The notes under the pieces: model-generated
What the model was told of the DNA's origin: nothing
Seen by the model: the letters and a program-made list of their open reading frames with translations, nothing else
Databases searched by the model: none
Part shown: positions 35,132 to 43,367 of the stretch, in pieces
Layout: each line of letters begins with the position of its first letter
How positions within the stretch are numbered: position 1 is the stretch's first letter
Position numbers and translations under genes: made by a program
Origin: Actinomycetales bacterium
GTDB taxonomy: Bacteria > Actinomycetota > Actinomycetes > S36-B12
Assembly (NCBI GenBank): GCA_018970025.1
Contig: JAGWXF010000002.1
Span: forward strand, 62,001 to 126,000
Reading direction: 5' to 3'
DNA: 64,000 nt

Positions 35132-35944
35132 TCACTCGTCCTGCCACTCGTCGTCTGCCTCATCCTGTCGGGACTGCACGCGATCTTCGTGGACCTCTAC
35201 TCGCCGCGCCAGTGCTTCGGCAACTGATTCGATCGGCTCCACCCGACCCTCGAGCAGGAGCAGAGCGCGGTCGCAGAATCGGATCAGATTCGCGTCGGAG
35301 TCATCGACCAGGAATGTCACGCCGTCCTGCCTTCGGGCGAGCAGATACTCCCAGCACTGCCGGCGGAAGGCCTCGTCGCCTACCGCCAGCGCGCCCTGGA
35401 TGGCAAAGGATCGCGACCTGGTCGCCATCGTGACCGTCCACACGATGCGCTGGCGCAGTCTCGGCGGAGCCTTACGAGCATACACGTCCAGCGATCGCTC
35501 GAGCCCAGCGAAGGAGACGATCCAGGCGAGGCTGTCGGCAACTTGCTGCGGAGACATTCCCAGCAGGATCCCAGCGACATAGATGTTCTGCCGAACGGTC
35601 AGGCTCTCGTTCAGCAGCCCCGATTTCGGCAGCATGGGCACCACTGGGTCACGGACCTCTACTCGACCGCGATCGGGCAGCAGGGTTCCGGAGCAGAGCC
35701 TCATGAACTCGCCGACAGATGCCTCCTTGCTGCCGGGCACCACGGCAACCGCCGCGCCCACGGGAATCTCAAGGCTCAGGCCGGTGTAGACCTGCAGACG
35801 GCGGCGTGACTCGTCACCGGCCAGCCTTCGGAGCCGCTGCCTGGCCGTTCGCCCGCCGCGCCGACTGACGCGGTTCATCGACATGGACACCTCGTGCAGG
35901 CGAATCGCCGACTCGAGTGCCTCATTCACGTGGATTCTCGCCAT
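35132..35944 (-). CDS. ABC polysaccharide-exporter ATP-binding homologue with all catalytic motifs lost
   Basis: The 270-residue protein aligns along its length with Wzt/TagH-type ATPases (SLEIPVGAAVAVV, NESLTVRQNIYVAGILLG, the D-loop LAVGDEAFRRQC, FCDRALLLLEGRV). Its active-site motifs are gone. The Walker A segment is PGSKEASVG (70-78) with no GK[ST]. The signature region reads YARKAPP (155-161). The Walker B Asp and catalytic Glu are replaced by Gln183 and Gly184 (AIQGALAVGDE). The switch His region is VDDSD (213-217). The frame is intact, so it is a pseudo-ATPase rather than a broken gene. AAGGAGG precedes the ATG, which overlaps the permease stop by one base. It may need a separate active ATPase. 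Confidence 0.85.
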   Translation of the reverse strand: MARIHVNEALESAIRLHEVSMSMNRVSRRGGRTARQRLRRLAGDESRRRLQVYTGLSLEIPVGAAVAVVPGSKEASVGEFMRLCSGTLLPDRGRVEVRDPVVPMLPKSGLLNESLTVRQNIYVAGILLGMSPQQVADSLAWIVSFAGLERSLDVYARKAPPRLRQRIVWTVTMATRSRSFAIQGALAVGDEAFRRQCWEYLLARRQDGVTFLVDDSDANLIRFCDRALLLLEGRVEPIESVAEALARRVEVHEDRVQSRQDEADDEWQDE

Positions 35945-36777
35945 CACGCCTCCTTCAGGATGCGGTGCTCGAGGCGCCCAAAGACGATGAATCCGGCTAT
36001 GACGACGACCGCGATCACCAGCGCTGAGATGGCATAGCCAGGCAGTGACAGATGCTCCTGGCCCCACCACCCCATCCGGTAAAGGCCCAGGATGCCTACC
36101 AGGGGATTCGCGTGCGATGCAAGGCGGGCGCCAGCGGGGATATTCGCCAACGAGTACAGCACTGGCGTCAGGTAGAAGCCGGCGCGCAAAATGATGCGGA
36201 CGATCCGCGCGAAGTCAGGCACGACCGCGGAGATGGACGAGACCATGAGTGCCAGGCCGAACATGAGGGCGAACTGCACCACCATCGCCACCGGGTACAG
36301 CACGATGAGCGGTCCGGGGAATGTCCAGGTGACCAGCATTGCGAAGATCACCAGTGGTGTCGACAGCACGAAATCCGCAAACCTGGCGACCATGACGCGA
36401 GCAACCATGAACTGCGTTGGCAGCAAGCTGACCTTCAGAGTTCGATTCGGACCCAGGAAGACGCGGGTGGACGACGCGATGCCACTGGTGAACCACCACC
36501 ACGGCAGAATGGCTACTGTCAGGAACAGGTAGTAGGGCTGATCGCCGAGACGCCGGCCGCCGAGCAGCACCTGGAAGACGAACCACATCGTGACGCTCAT
36601 GCCGAGAGGCTCGAGAATCGCCCAGAGGTACCCCAGGCGGAACTTGCGGTACTTGTGGTGCAGATCTCGGCTGACGAGCATTCGAAGCGACGACCGATAT
36701 CGCCAGACTGGCACCTCGGTACCATACGGCACCGAAGGATGAGCCGTCTTCGACCTGGAGTTCCGCACATGCAGCAT
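35944..36777 (-). CDS. ABC-2 type polysaccharide/teichoic-acid export permease
   Basis: The 277-residue membrane protein belongs to the Wzm/TagG family: an N-terminal amphipathic segment SLRMLVSRDLHHKYRKFRLGYLW, about six helices, and PDFARIVRIILRAGFYLTPVLYS near residue 205. It would export a lipid-linked polymer across the membrane. Its natural partner is the ATPase-like gene directly downstream. The ATG at 36777 lies inside the divergent nucleotidyltransferase start, so a later GTG (36768, 36732 or 36714) may be the real start. Confidence 0.9.
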   Translation of the reverse strand: MLHVRNSRSKTAHPSVPYGTEVPVWRYRSSLRMLVSRDLHHKYRKFRLGYLWAILEPLGMSVTMWFVFQVLLGGRRLGDQPYYLFLTVAILPWWWFTSGIASSTRVFLGPNRTLKVSLLPTQFMVARVMVARFADFVLSTPLVIFAMLVTWTFPGPLIVLYPVAMVVQFALMFGLALMVSSISAVVPDFARIVRIILRAGFYLTPVLYSLANIPAGARLASHANPLVGILGLYRMGWWGQEHLSLPGYAISALVIAVVVIAGFIVFGRLEHRILKEA

Positions 36778-37464
36778 GCGCAGACCGTGATCCTTGCCGC
36801 CGGCATGGGAACGCGACTGGGACGGCCGTGGCCAAAGCCGCTCACTGAGCTTGCCGATGGGCGGTCAATCATGGCACAGCAAGTCGACAACATCAGGGCC
36901 GCGTTCGGCCCGAGTGCTCCCATCATGACGGTCGTCGGATTCAAGCTCGAGCTTATTCTCGAGGCCTTCCCGGACGTGGTATACGTCTATAACGAGATGT
37001 ACGACCAGACCAATACTAATCGGTCGCTGCTGAAGTCCCTCATTCTCGCCCCGCCAGGCGGTGTCCTGTGGATGAACGGGGACGTGGTCTTCGACCCAGC
37101 CGTGCTGCGGCGCGCTGCGCCGCTGATGGACGCAGAAACGTCATTCGTCTGCGTGAATACGTCGGCCGTCGCCGAGGAGGAGGTGAAGTATGCAGTTGAC
37201 GACTCGGGGGCGATCTGCCTGCTGTCCAAGTCGGTTCCCCAGCCCCTCGGGGAGGCCGTCGGCATTAACTACGTGTCGGCCAGCGACCGTCCCGGACTGA
37301 TCCAGGGGCTGCGATCCTGCGCAGACGGCGACTACTTCGAGCGGGGGATCGAGATCGCCATCGAGCGTGACGCGATGCGGATGCTTCCACTGGACATCAC
37401 CGACCTCTACGCAGTCGAAGTCGATTTCGAGGAGGACCTCACGAGAGCAAATACGCACATCTGA
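36769..37464 (+). CDS. Nucleotidyltransferase (LicC / sugar-phosphate type)
   Basis: The 231-residue protein has the NTP-transferase signature TVILAAGMGTRLGRPWPKPLT and a metal Asp in LWMNGDVVFD. It is short, like LicC-type choline- or small-alcohol-phosphate cytidylyltransferases, and lacks hexapeptide repeats. A likely job is making the CDP- or NDP-activated precursor used by the TagF-like or CDP-alcohol enzymes. GGAG lies eight bases before the ATG. An open frame runs upstream to 36052 over the permease gene, but it is antisense to it and rejected. Substrate is uncertain. Confidence 0.85.
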   Translation: MQHAQTVILAAGMGTRLGRPWPKPLTELADGRSIMAQQVDNIRAAFGPSAPIMTVVGFKLELILEAFPDVVYVYNEMYDQTNTNRSLLKSLILAPPGGVLWMNGDVVFDPAVLRRAAPLMDAETSFVCVNTSAVAEEEVKYAVDDSGAICLLSKSVPQPLGEAVGINYVSASDRPGLIQGLRSCADGDYFERGIEIAIERDAMRMLPLDITDLYAVEVDFEEDLTRANTHI

Positions 37465-37472
37465 GGGCCTGC

Positions 37473-38657
37473 CTAGCGCATGACAGCCGCGAGAAGTTGC
37501 TCCCATCGATCCAGGATCCGAGCCTGGCGCATGCGATCGACGCGAAGCCGGGCAGCCGCCCCAAGGTCAGACCTGAGTTCCGTGGAAGCCATCACCCGAG
37601 CCAGGCCCGCAGCCAGGCTGGCCGGATCGCCTCGCTCGACGAGTACGCCTGTCACCCCGTCCTCCACGAGTGCCCTGACGCCGGATGAGCAGTTTGTGGC
37701 CACGCAGGCAAGCCCGAGCGACATCGCCTCCGCGAGCACCAGAGGCATTCCCTCCTCCAGGGAGGGCATCGCCAGCACCGAGCCCTCGGCCAGGACGCCG
37801 AGCGGATCGGCCGTCACCCCACGAACCTCGATACGGTCACATCCGCGCACCGCCTCGCGGATGCGATCCTCGTCCGGTCCGGACCCGTGCATGACCAGGG
37901 ACCACCCCTGCGCCACGTCCGGGAAATCCTCCAGGAGGATGCGCCAAGCGTTGATCAGGACATCGGGGCCCTTGAGCGGGGTGTAGCGGCCGAGGAATGT
38001 GACGATCCTCGACTCAGGCTCGGCGCCCTTCTCCGGCCAGGCCTGCAGGGGGTTCTCCATCCAGGTGGCATTGTCCAAGCCACGCGCCATGAATGCGTCG
38101 GCATCCTCTGCGGTGAGCAGGGCGAACGCATCCGCGTCTCGGCAGGCAGCCTGCGCTCGTGCGAGGTCGCCGCTGCGCACTGCCGCCTCCAGGGATGAGT
38201 GGTACTGGGCAACGACCCTCCAGCGCTCATCGCTGCGCGGGTCCCCGAGGTCGCACATTCCGAGCAGCTCCATCGTGCCCAGCTGGGTCGCGATCACGAT
38301 CCCGGATGGCCCGGCGTCAAAGAGACTCTGCAGCCGCCCAGCAGCCTGCCTCTTCGCCCCGCGCCAGTCCCGGAGCTGTCGACGAACTGATGGGTCGAGC
38401 TTATGTCGAATCCGCGTCGCGTCCACCACCGGAGGCATTCGGCGGCTCAGCAGACGCTCAACTTCGTACGCGCCCGCTACCGGATACGGGTGCCGGTCTT
38501 CGTGAGGGAAAATTCCCGCTACCGTCACCGCGTATCCGCGTCCGGCCAGCCCCCCCGCGACGGCATGCACCACTCGCTGCACGCCGCCGACCTCGTCCAC
38601 GTTGTTGGCCAGGATCACTACGCGCCGGCCACGCCCGGCCACGCCAGGCTGGCTCAT
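37473..38657 (-). CDS. Glycosyltransferase family 4
   Basis: The 394-residue GT-B protein shows VVILANNVDEVGGVQRVVHAVAGGL at the N-terminus and the donor-site motifs VTFLGRYTPLKGPDVLINAW, VLAMPSLEEGMPLVLAEAMSLG and GLACVATNCSSG. The Glu-rich EEGMPLVLAE motif is the usual retaining-type EX7E site. It is the last gene of a five-gene coupled run (44998 to 37473), all neighbours overlapping by 4 bp. The sugar is unknown. Confidence 0.9.
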   Translation of the reverse strand: MSQPGVAGRGRRVVILANNVDEVGGVQRVVHAVAGGLAGRGYAVTVAGIFPHEDRHPYPVAGAYEVERLLSRRMPPVVDATRIRHKLDPSVRRQLRDWRGAKRQAAGRLQSLFDAGPSGIVIATQLGTMELLGMCDLGDPRSDERWRVVAQYHSSLEAAVRSGDLARAQAACRDADAFALLTAEDADAFMARGLDNATWMENPLQAWPEKGAEPESRIVTFLGRYTPLKGPDVLINAWRILLEDFPDVAQGWSLVMHGSGPDEDRIREAVRGCDRIEVRGVTADPLGVLAEGSVLAMPSLEEGMPLVLAEAMSLGLACVATNCSSGVRALVEDGVTGVLVERGDPASLAAGLARVMASTELRSDLGAAARLRVDRMRQARILDRWEQLLAAVMR

Positions 38658-41428
38658 GAGCTGCCTCGACCGTCAACCCGGCCGGTGATGAGGACCTGCG
38701 CGCAGCGACGTGCACTGGACGGCTCCGCCGGGCCTGCGATGCGAGCGAGGCTGGCGGCCCGCTGGGGGAGATCGGAGGGCCAGTTGGGCTCGCCCTCGAG
38801 CCAGCGCTCAAGGGCCACGATCAGCTCGGCCGGGGTGCGTACCGTCGGGCCCGGAACTAAGTCCGGCAGGCTCAGGAAGGTGCCATGCACCCGGCGCAAC
38901 GACTGGTAACCAGGCTCCCAGAGCATGATCGGACGACACAGGCGCGCGTAGTCCAGCGTCCAGACGGAGCCGTCCGTCACCATTGCATCCGCGCACGCAA
39001 GGTAGCCGAGCCAGTCATCAGAGGCAGTGACATCGCGGACAGCGAATCCGCAGGATGGGTCGGGTGCGCGACTGATGCCGCTATCGCGTGCAACGAGCAG
39101 GAAGGCGCGAGAGCCGATGGTCGCCACCAGGCCAGGAATGTCTCCCGGAGGCTCGCCACTCGTCGCAAGCAAGACGATCCGGCGATCCGGCGGCAGCCCG
39201 AGTCGCTCTCGAAGCCTGGGATCATCGGCCGCGGCCAGCACGGCGGCGCCGAAGGGCGAAGCTTGCCCGACGAGATCACCAGTGAAGCCAAGTGCGGGGA
39301 CCACGTCATCGGAAAAGTACTGCGACGGGCTGAGGAGCAGGTCCCATCGACGCACCTGCCACGCCGGGGGCCGGCGCTCTACGCGCCGCGTCATGGGGGC
39401 GTCGAGCTCAGCGCTGCCCAGGCAGGCGATGGGCTGCCCTCGCCAGGTCTGCAACCATCGGTTGCGTGCATGCTTGCGTATTACTTGCGGTGGGGTGCCG
39501 TCACTCACCCACCAGCGAGCACTCGAAAGGGCAAGGCGATGGCGCAGGGTGCCCTGCCGGACGGCCCTGGCCCAGGCAGGAATGTGCTCCGCTCTATCGA
39601 CATATGACCACACCTGGCGGATATCGGGTCGCTCTTGCGACAGGACCTCGCTGAGGGCCCGTGGATGACCTGTGAACGCCCGACCCTCGAAGGCCTCGAA
39701 TGCAATGACGGAGCGAGCAGGAAGGGCGGTCGCCAGTCGAGAGGCGAGCATCAGCGCCTGTCGGTGCAACAAACTGGCCAATCCAGCCATGACTCCGGAG
39801 GAGAGCCGCCACGTCCGCCAGCCCCAGCCCGATCGCACGACGGTCCAGGCAGCCGAGCCGTCCCGGCCTGGACCCAGGCTGACCACCACCCCGCGACCCA
39901 GGCGCACCGGCATCCGCGGTGCGCGCGAGGCGGGCGTGCGCACGGGCATGCGGTTGAGGCGCCCGTCGACCCTCAGCACGAGCTGCAGCGTCCCGCTCGC
40001 GCCCGGATCGACGACCGCATCCGACTCCCATATCCACGGCGCATCCGCTTTCCAGGCGACCGGCTCCCCGAGGACCACCTGGAGCGGGATCGAGCAGAGC
40101 GTTCGGCCCTCTTCGCAGACAATTGCGAGGCTGGCATGGCTCGCGCGGGCAAGCAGGCTGAACGTGTCTTCCGTGGTCCCGGTCGCGATGAAGGTCCGTC
40201 CGACTGTGCGAGCGTCCAGCAGCAGGTGGCAAGGGCGAGATTCGTCGACTGGCGCGCCGATGATTGCCATCGCGGTCACGTCGAGCCACCAGGCCGCTTC
40301 GAGTCCTTGGACGGAGGGGCCGGTGCGCAGGTGTTCGCACGCCCAGACCTGACGCCCGTCCTGGTTGCGAATCGGCGCCTCGATCACAGCCGACCAGCGA
40401 TCGCAGCGCATCGCGCTGCGGATGCCCTCGAGGTCGCCAATGAGTAGGTGGTACAGGGCAATGCGCAGTGCCGGTGCCAGGCAGGCTGCCTGCGCGAGAT
40501 CGCATGTCAGCGCATAGGCCTGCCACGCCTGCGCGATGGCCTGCGCGGACGCATCATCGACCTCCAGCATGGCGCCGAGGTAGACGGGCAGCTCGTCCGC
40601 CAGGACGCTGCGGATGCGCTCGGATACCAGGGACGACGTCCCGCCTCGATCAAGCTGCACATCAGTGCGAACCAATGCCTGTACCCGATCCCTGGAGAGC
40701 CGGACCCAGTCCCAGTCGCCTGGTCCGCTCGGGGGCATCTCCTCACGCACGCAGGCCCGCTGGGGAATGACGCTGATGCCGCGGGCTGACAGGTAGGCGC
40801 CGAGGACGAAATCCTCCTCGGGGAAGGGCAGTCCCTCGGCAAACCCCGGGCCGTGCTCCGCGACCCAGTCCCTGCGGAAGAGCTTGCCCGCCACCTGCAC
40901 GTCGGCGAGCAGCTCGGGACGCTCAGCGACCGAATCCAGGTCGCCCCGATGATGACCCTGCGCCCGCCAGTGTCGCCGGATGCCGTCGGCGTCCAGCACC
41001 TCGGTGAGGGCGCAGCCAATGTCGGCTCCAGAGTGCTCGACGGCCAGCAGGAGACTCTTCGCCGCATGACGCCGCAGCCGGTCACCTGACTGGCAGAACA
41101 TGATCCAGGTTCCGGCCGCCTCGGCGAGGCCTCGACTCAGGAGCGCGCCGAGGTCCGTCGTCTCGTGCTGCACGAGCCGTAGTCGCTGATCGTCGAGGGC
41201 GGCGAGACGTCGTCCGACCAATCCCTGCGAGCCCGACGCAGATGCCGAATCCGGATCCGCCTCCCGCCCCATCACCAGGAGGATCTCCAAGTTGTAAAGC
41301 GTCTGCATGCGCGCCGAATCGACGGTACGAAGGACATCCTCTTCCAGGGTGGCCCGCTGGCCCCTCCCGGCGGTCACGACAACGATGGTGACGTCAGGCC
41401 GGCTCACCGGCGCCGACTCGCCGCTCAC
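38654..41428 (-). CDS. TagF-like protein with degraded GT2 and glycerophosphotransferase sites
   Basis: The 924-residue protein has the same domain order as the gene at 31950, with a longer middle part. The GT2-like domain (about 1-230) lacks the metal DxD: FLDGDD in the intact homologue is FCQSGD here. The GT-B domain (about 590-910) reads LQTWRGQPIACLG, with Arg663 where the intact homologue has the His of HGTP. Also VTDGSVWTLDYARLCRPIML replaces the TDYSSVMFDYALLDRP pattern, and VARDS replaces VRAHH. The frame is open and coupled to neighbours on both sides, so it is kept as a gene. It may be a scaffold or an enzyme of changed specificity. Confidence 0.8.
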   Translation of the reverse strand: MSGESAPVSRPDVTIVVVTAGRGQRATLEEDVLRTVDSARMQTLYNLEILLVMGREADPDSASASGSQGLVGRRLAALDDQRLRLVQHETTDLGALLSRGLAEAAGTWIMFCQSGDRLRRHAAKSLLLAVEHSGADIGCALTEVLDADGIRRHWRAQGHHRGDLDSVAERPELLADVQVAGKLFRRDWVAEHGPGFAEGLPFPEEDFVLGAYLSARGISVIPQRACVREEMPPSGPGDWDWVRLSRDRVQALVRTDVQLDRGGTSSLVSERIRSVLADELPVYLGAMLEVDDASAQAIAQAWQAYALTCDLAQAACLAPALRIALYHLLIGDLEGIRSAMRCDRWSAVIEAPIRNQDGRQVWACEHLRTGPSVQGLEAAWWLDVTAMAIIGAPVDESRPCHLLLDARTVGRTFIATGTTEDTFSLLARASHASLAIVCEEGRTLCSIPLQVVLGEPVAWKADAPWIWESDAVVDPGASGTLQLVLRVDGRLNRMPVRTPASRAPRMPVRLGRGVVVSLGPGRDGSAAWTVVRSGWGWRTWRLSSGVMAGLASLLHRQALMLASRLATALPARSVIAFEAFEGRAFTGHPRALSEVLSQERPDIRQVWSYVDRAEHIPAWARAVRQGTLRHRLALSSARWWVSDGTPPQVIRKHARNRWLQTWRGQPIACLGSAELDAPMTRRVERRPPAWQVRRWDLLLSPSQYFSDDVVPALGFTGDLVGQASPFGAAVLAAADDPRLRERLGLPPDRRIVLLATSGEPPGDIPGLVATIGSRAFLLVARDSGISRAPDPSCGFAVRDVTASDDWLGYLACADAMVTDGSVWTLDYARLCRPIMLWEPGYQSLRRVHGTFLSLPDLVPGPTVRTPAELIVALERWLEGEPNWPSDLPQRAASLARIAGPAEPSSARRCAQVLITGRVDGRGSS

Positions 41429-42369
41429 CCACGGCTCCCGAGCTCGAGGGCACGGTCGAGCAGGACCTTGGCGCGGTCATCGAAGGAATGGCGCCTGGAC
41501 ACCTCGTCCGCGAGCTCGAGCCGGGTCGCTCGTTCAGCGAACGCATCCGGGGTGCCAATCAGGGCAGCGAGGTCGGCAGGCGCCCGGTACGTTCGGACGA
41601 CGTCGCCGAAGACCTCGCCGAGGCCGGTCGCCTCGTCGCTGAGCACGCGGGCCCCAGTCGCCGAGGCGTCGAACAGCCGATTCGAGAGGAATCCCTCTTT
41701 CGCCATATCGGACCAGTGATCGTTCAGCACGACCCCTGCTGACGCGTATGCCGCGGGCAGCTGCGGATTCGGCAGGAACTCGCCCCTGATGAGGCCCTGG
41801 TCGATCAGGCCGTCCCATCCGACTCCAAACACCGCCGGTCGACCTCCGGCCGCAATGGCGTCCCGGACGATGGGCCGGATGGCGCCCCTGGTTGAGCCCA
41901 CGAACAGCAACGGCACTCCTGTGTCCGCAGCGGCCGCGGACGGCGAGAAGCGTCGCGGCTCGGTCGCCTGCAGCAGCGGCTCCGCCCCCAGCTCCGCGGC
42001 CCTGGACCAATGTCGGCTGGCTGCGAAGACTGCGTCGTAGGCCGCGGCTTCCTCGGCGTCCACGAGGTCGGGGTGAGAGATCACCCAGAGCATCCAGCAC
42101 GCTCCGCGCGGGCGCGGCTGCACCCGGTGCAGGCCTCGCAAGACCACGACCACGTCGTCCTCATCGCGGGCTGGCGCCTGGGCCGCCGACCGAGGTACGA
42201 CCCGCGCTACCTGGCCGAGCCGCCGCAACGCGGCCACGAGGTCGCGCGCAAACCAGGTGTCCCCCCACTGCTCCTTCGCAGGGCCGCCGGGCGCGGCGAT
42301 CACGATCGACCACCGCAGGGCATTGGCTGGACCGGACAGGCGCCGCAGCCACCCCGCGCGAGGTCTCAT
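41425..42369 (-). CDS. Glycosyltransferase, CgeB-like GT-B protein
   Basis: The 314-residue protein ends with FLPNPQLPAAYASAGVVLND, then MAKEGFLSNRLFDASATGARVLSDE, a pattern seen in CgeB/spore-maturation-type glycosyltransferases. The N-terminal half has a Rossmann-like start (SIVIAAPGG). ATG 42369 is chosen because it overlaps the upstream stop as ATGA and leaves a compact family-sized protein; the open frame runs on to 42765, antisense-like in composition. Acceptor and sugar unknown. Confidence 0.82.
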   Translation of the reverse strand: MRPRAGWLRRLSGPANALRWSIVIAAPGGPAKEQWGDTWFARDLVAALRRLGQVARVVPRSAAQAPARDEDDVVVVLRGLHRVQPRPRGACWMLWVISHPDLVDAEEAAAYDAVFAASRHWSRAAELGAEPLLQATEPRRFSPSAAAADTGVPLLFVGSTRGAIRPIVRDAIAAGGRPAVFGVGWDGLIDQGLIRGEFLPNPQLPAAYASAGVVLNDHWSDMAKEGFLSNRLFDASATGARVLSDEATGLGEVFGDVVRTYRAPADLAALIGTPDAFAERATRLELADEVSRRHSFDDRAKVLLDRALELGSRG

Positions 42370-43367
42370 CGAGGCCTGACCCCGCGCAAGAAGCCAACGC
42401 CCCACGAGAGGTGCATAACGGCGTAGACCAGGGGCAGTCGCATCGCAGTCGACCACGGCAGTCGGGCCGGTGTCCGGGCGGTCATGACGCTCGCGAGCAG
42501 GTTGGCGAGCACGTAGGCCAGCGGAGCGGCCAGCCCGAGTCCGACCAGCCACCCATGACCGTTGAGGGCACCGGCGATCGCGAGCAGCACGCCCATTGCC
42601 ATGCCGACGACGGTCATCGGTGCCGCCAGGTATCGGGCCGAGACCGTCCGAGGGTGCCGTCGGGCCACCTCCCGCCTCCAACGTCCATAGTCCAGGTACT
42701 GACGGGCAAGGGCTACCGCGCTCGACCTCGGCCGATAGGTGACGCGAAGCGCGGGCGTGAACCACACCAGCCCACCGGACTGGCGAATCCGCAAGTTCAG
42801 CTCCCAGTCCTGCGCACGCTCCATCGACTCATCGAATCCGCCGACTCGCGTGAAGACCGATCGGCGAAAGCAGCCGAGGTAGACCGTCAGCGCGGGGCCC
42901 TCGTCCCCGCCCACATGGAAGGCGGCACCTCCGACACCGAACCTCGAGGTCATGGCCCTGGCGACCGCCTGCTCGAAGGGCGTGATTCCCTCGGCGTCCA
43001 TGATCCCGCCGACGTTGTCGGCCCCAGTATCGGAAAGCGTCGCAACCGCCGTCGCCACGTAGTCCTTCGGGATGATGGCATGGCCGTCGACCCGGATGAT
43101 GACGTCTCCGGTGGATGCGGCGATAGCCGCGTTGAGGCCGATGGGCGTCCGGCCAGACGGATTGTCGACGACGCGCACGCCGCCGTGCTCCGATGCCAGC
43201 GACTCGGCGACCGCGCGGGTGCGATCAGTCGACGGTCCGACAGCGATGACGAGCTCGATCCGACCGCGGTAATCCTGTTCCAGGACCTGCTGGACGGCAT
43301 GCGGCAGATGACGCTCCTCGTTGAGGACCGGCATGATGACCGTCACCGGCGGCGACTGCCCTGTCAT
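42366..43367 (-). CDS. Glycosyltransferase family 2 with C-terminal membrane helices
   Basis: The 333-residue protein resembles ExoA-type succinoglycan transferases: VTVIMPVLNEERHLPHAV, the metal motif VIIRVDGHAIIP, the acceptor motif FTRVGGFDESMERAQDWELNLRI. Three or four C-terminal helices lie at about 245-320. The His in the VDGH motif is usual for this subfamily. It likely extends a lipid-linked saccharide at the cytosolic membrane face. Coupled by 4-bp overlaps to the genes on either side. Confidence 0.9.
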   Translation of the reverse strand: MTGQSPPVTVIMPVLNEERHLPHAVQQVLEQDYRGRIELVIAVGPSTDRTRAVAESLASEHGGVRVVDNPSGRTPIGLNAAIAASTGDVIIRVDGHAIIPKDYVATAVATLSDTGADNVGGIMDAEGITPFEQAVARAMTSRFGVGGAAFHVGGDEGPALTVYLGCFRRSVFTRVGGFDESMERAQDWELNLRIRQSGGLVWFTPALRVTYRPRSSAVALARQYLDYGRWRREVARRHPRTVSARYLAAPMTVVGMAMGVLLAIAGALNGHGWLVGLGLAAPLAYVLANLLASVMTARTPARLPWSTAMRLPLVYAVMHLSWGVGFLRGVRPR

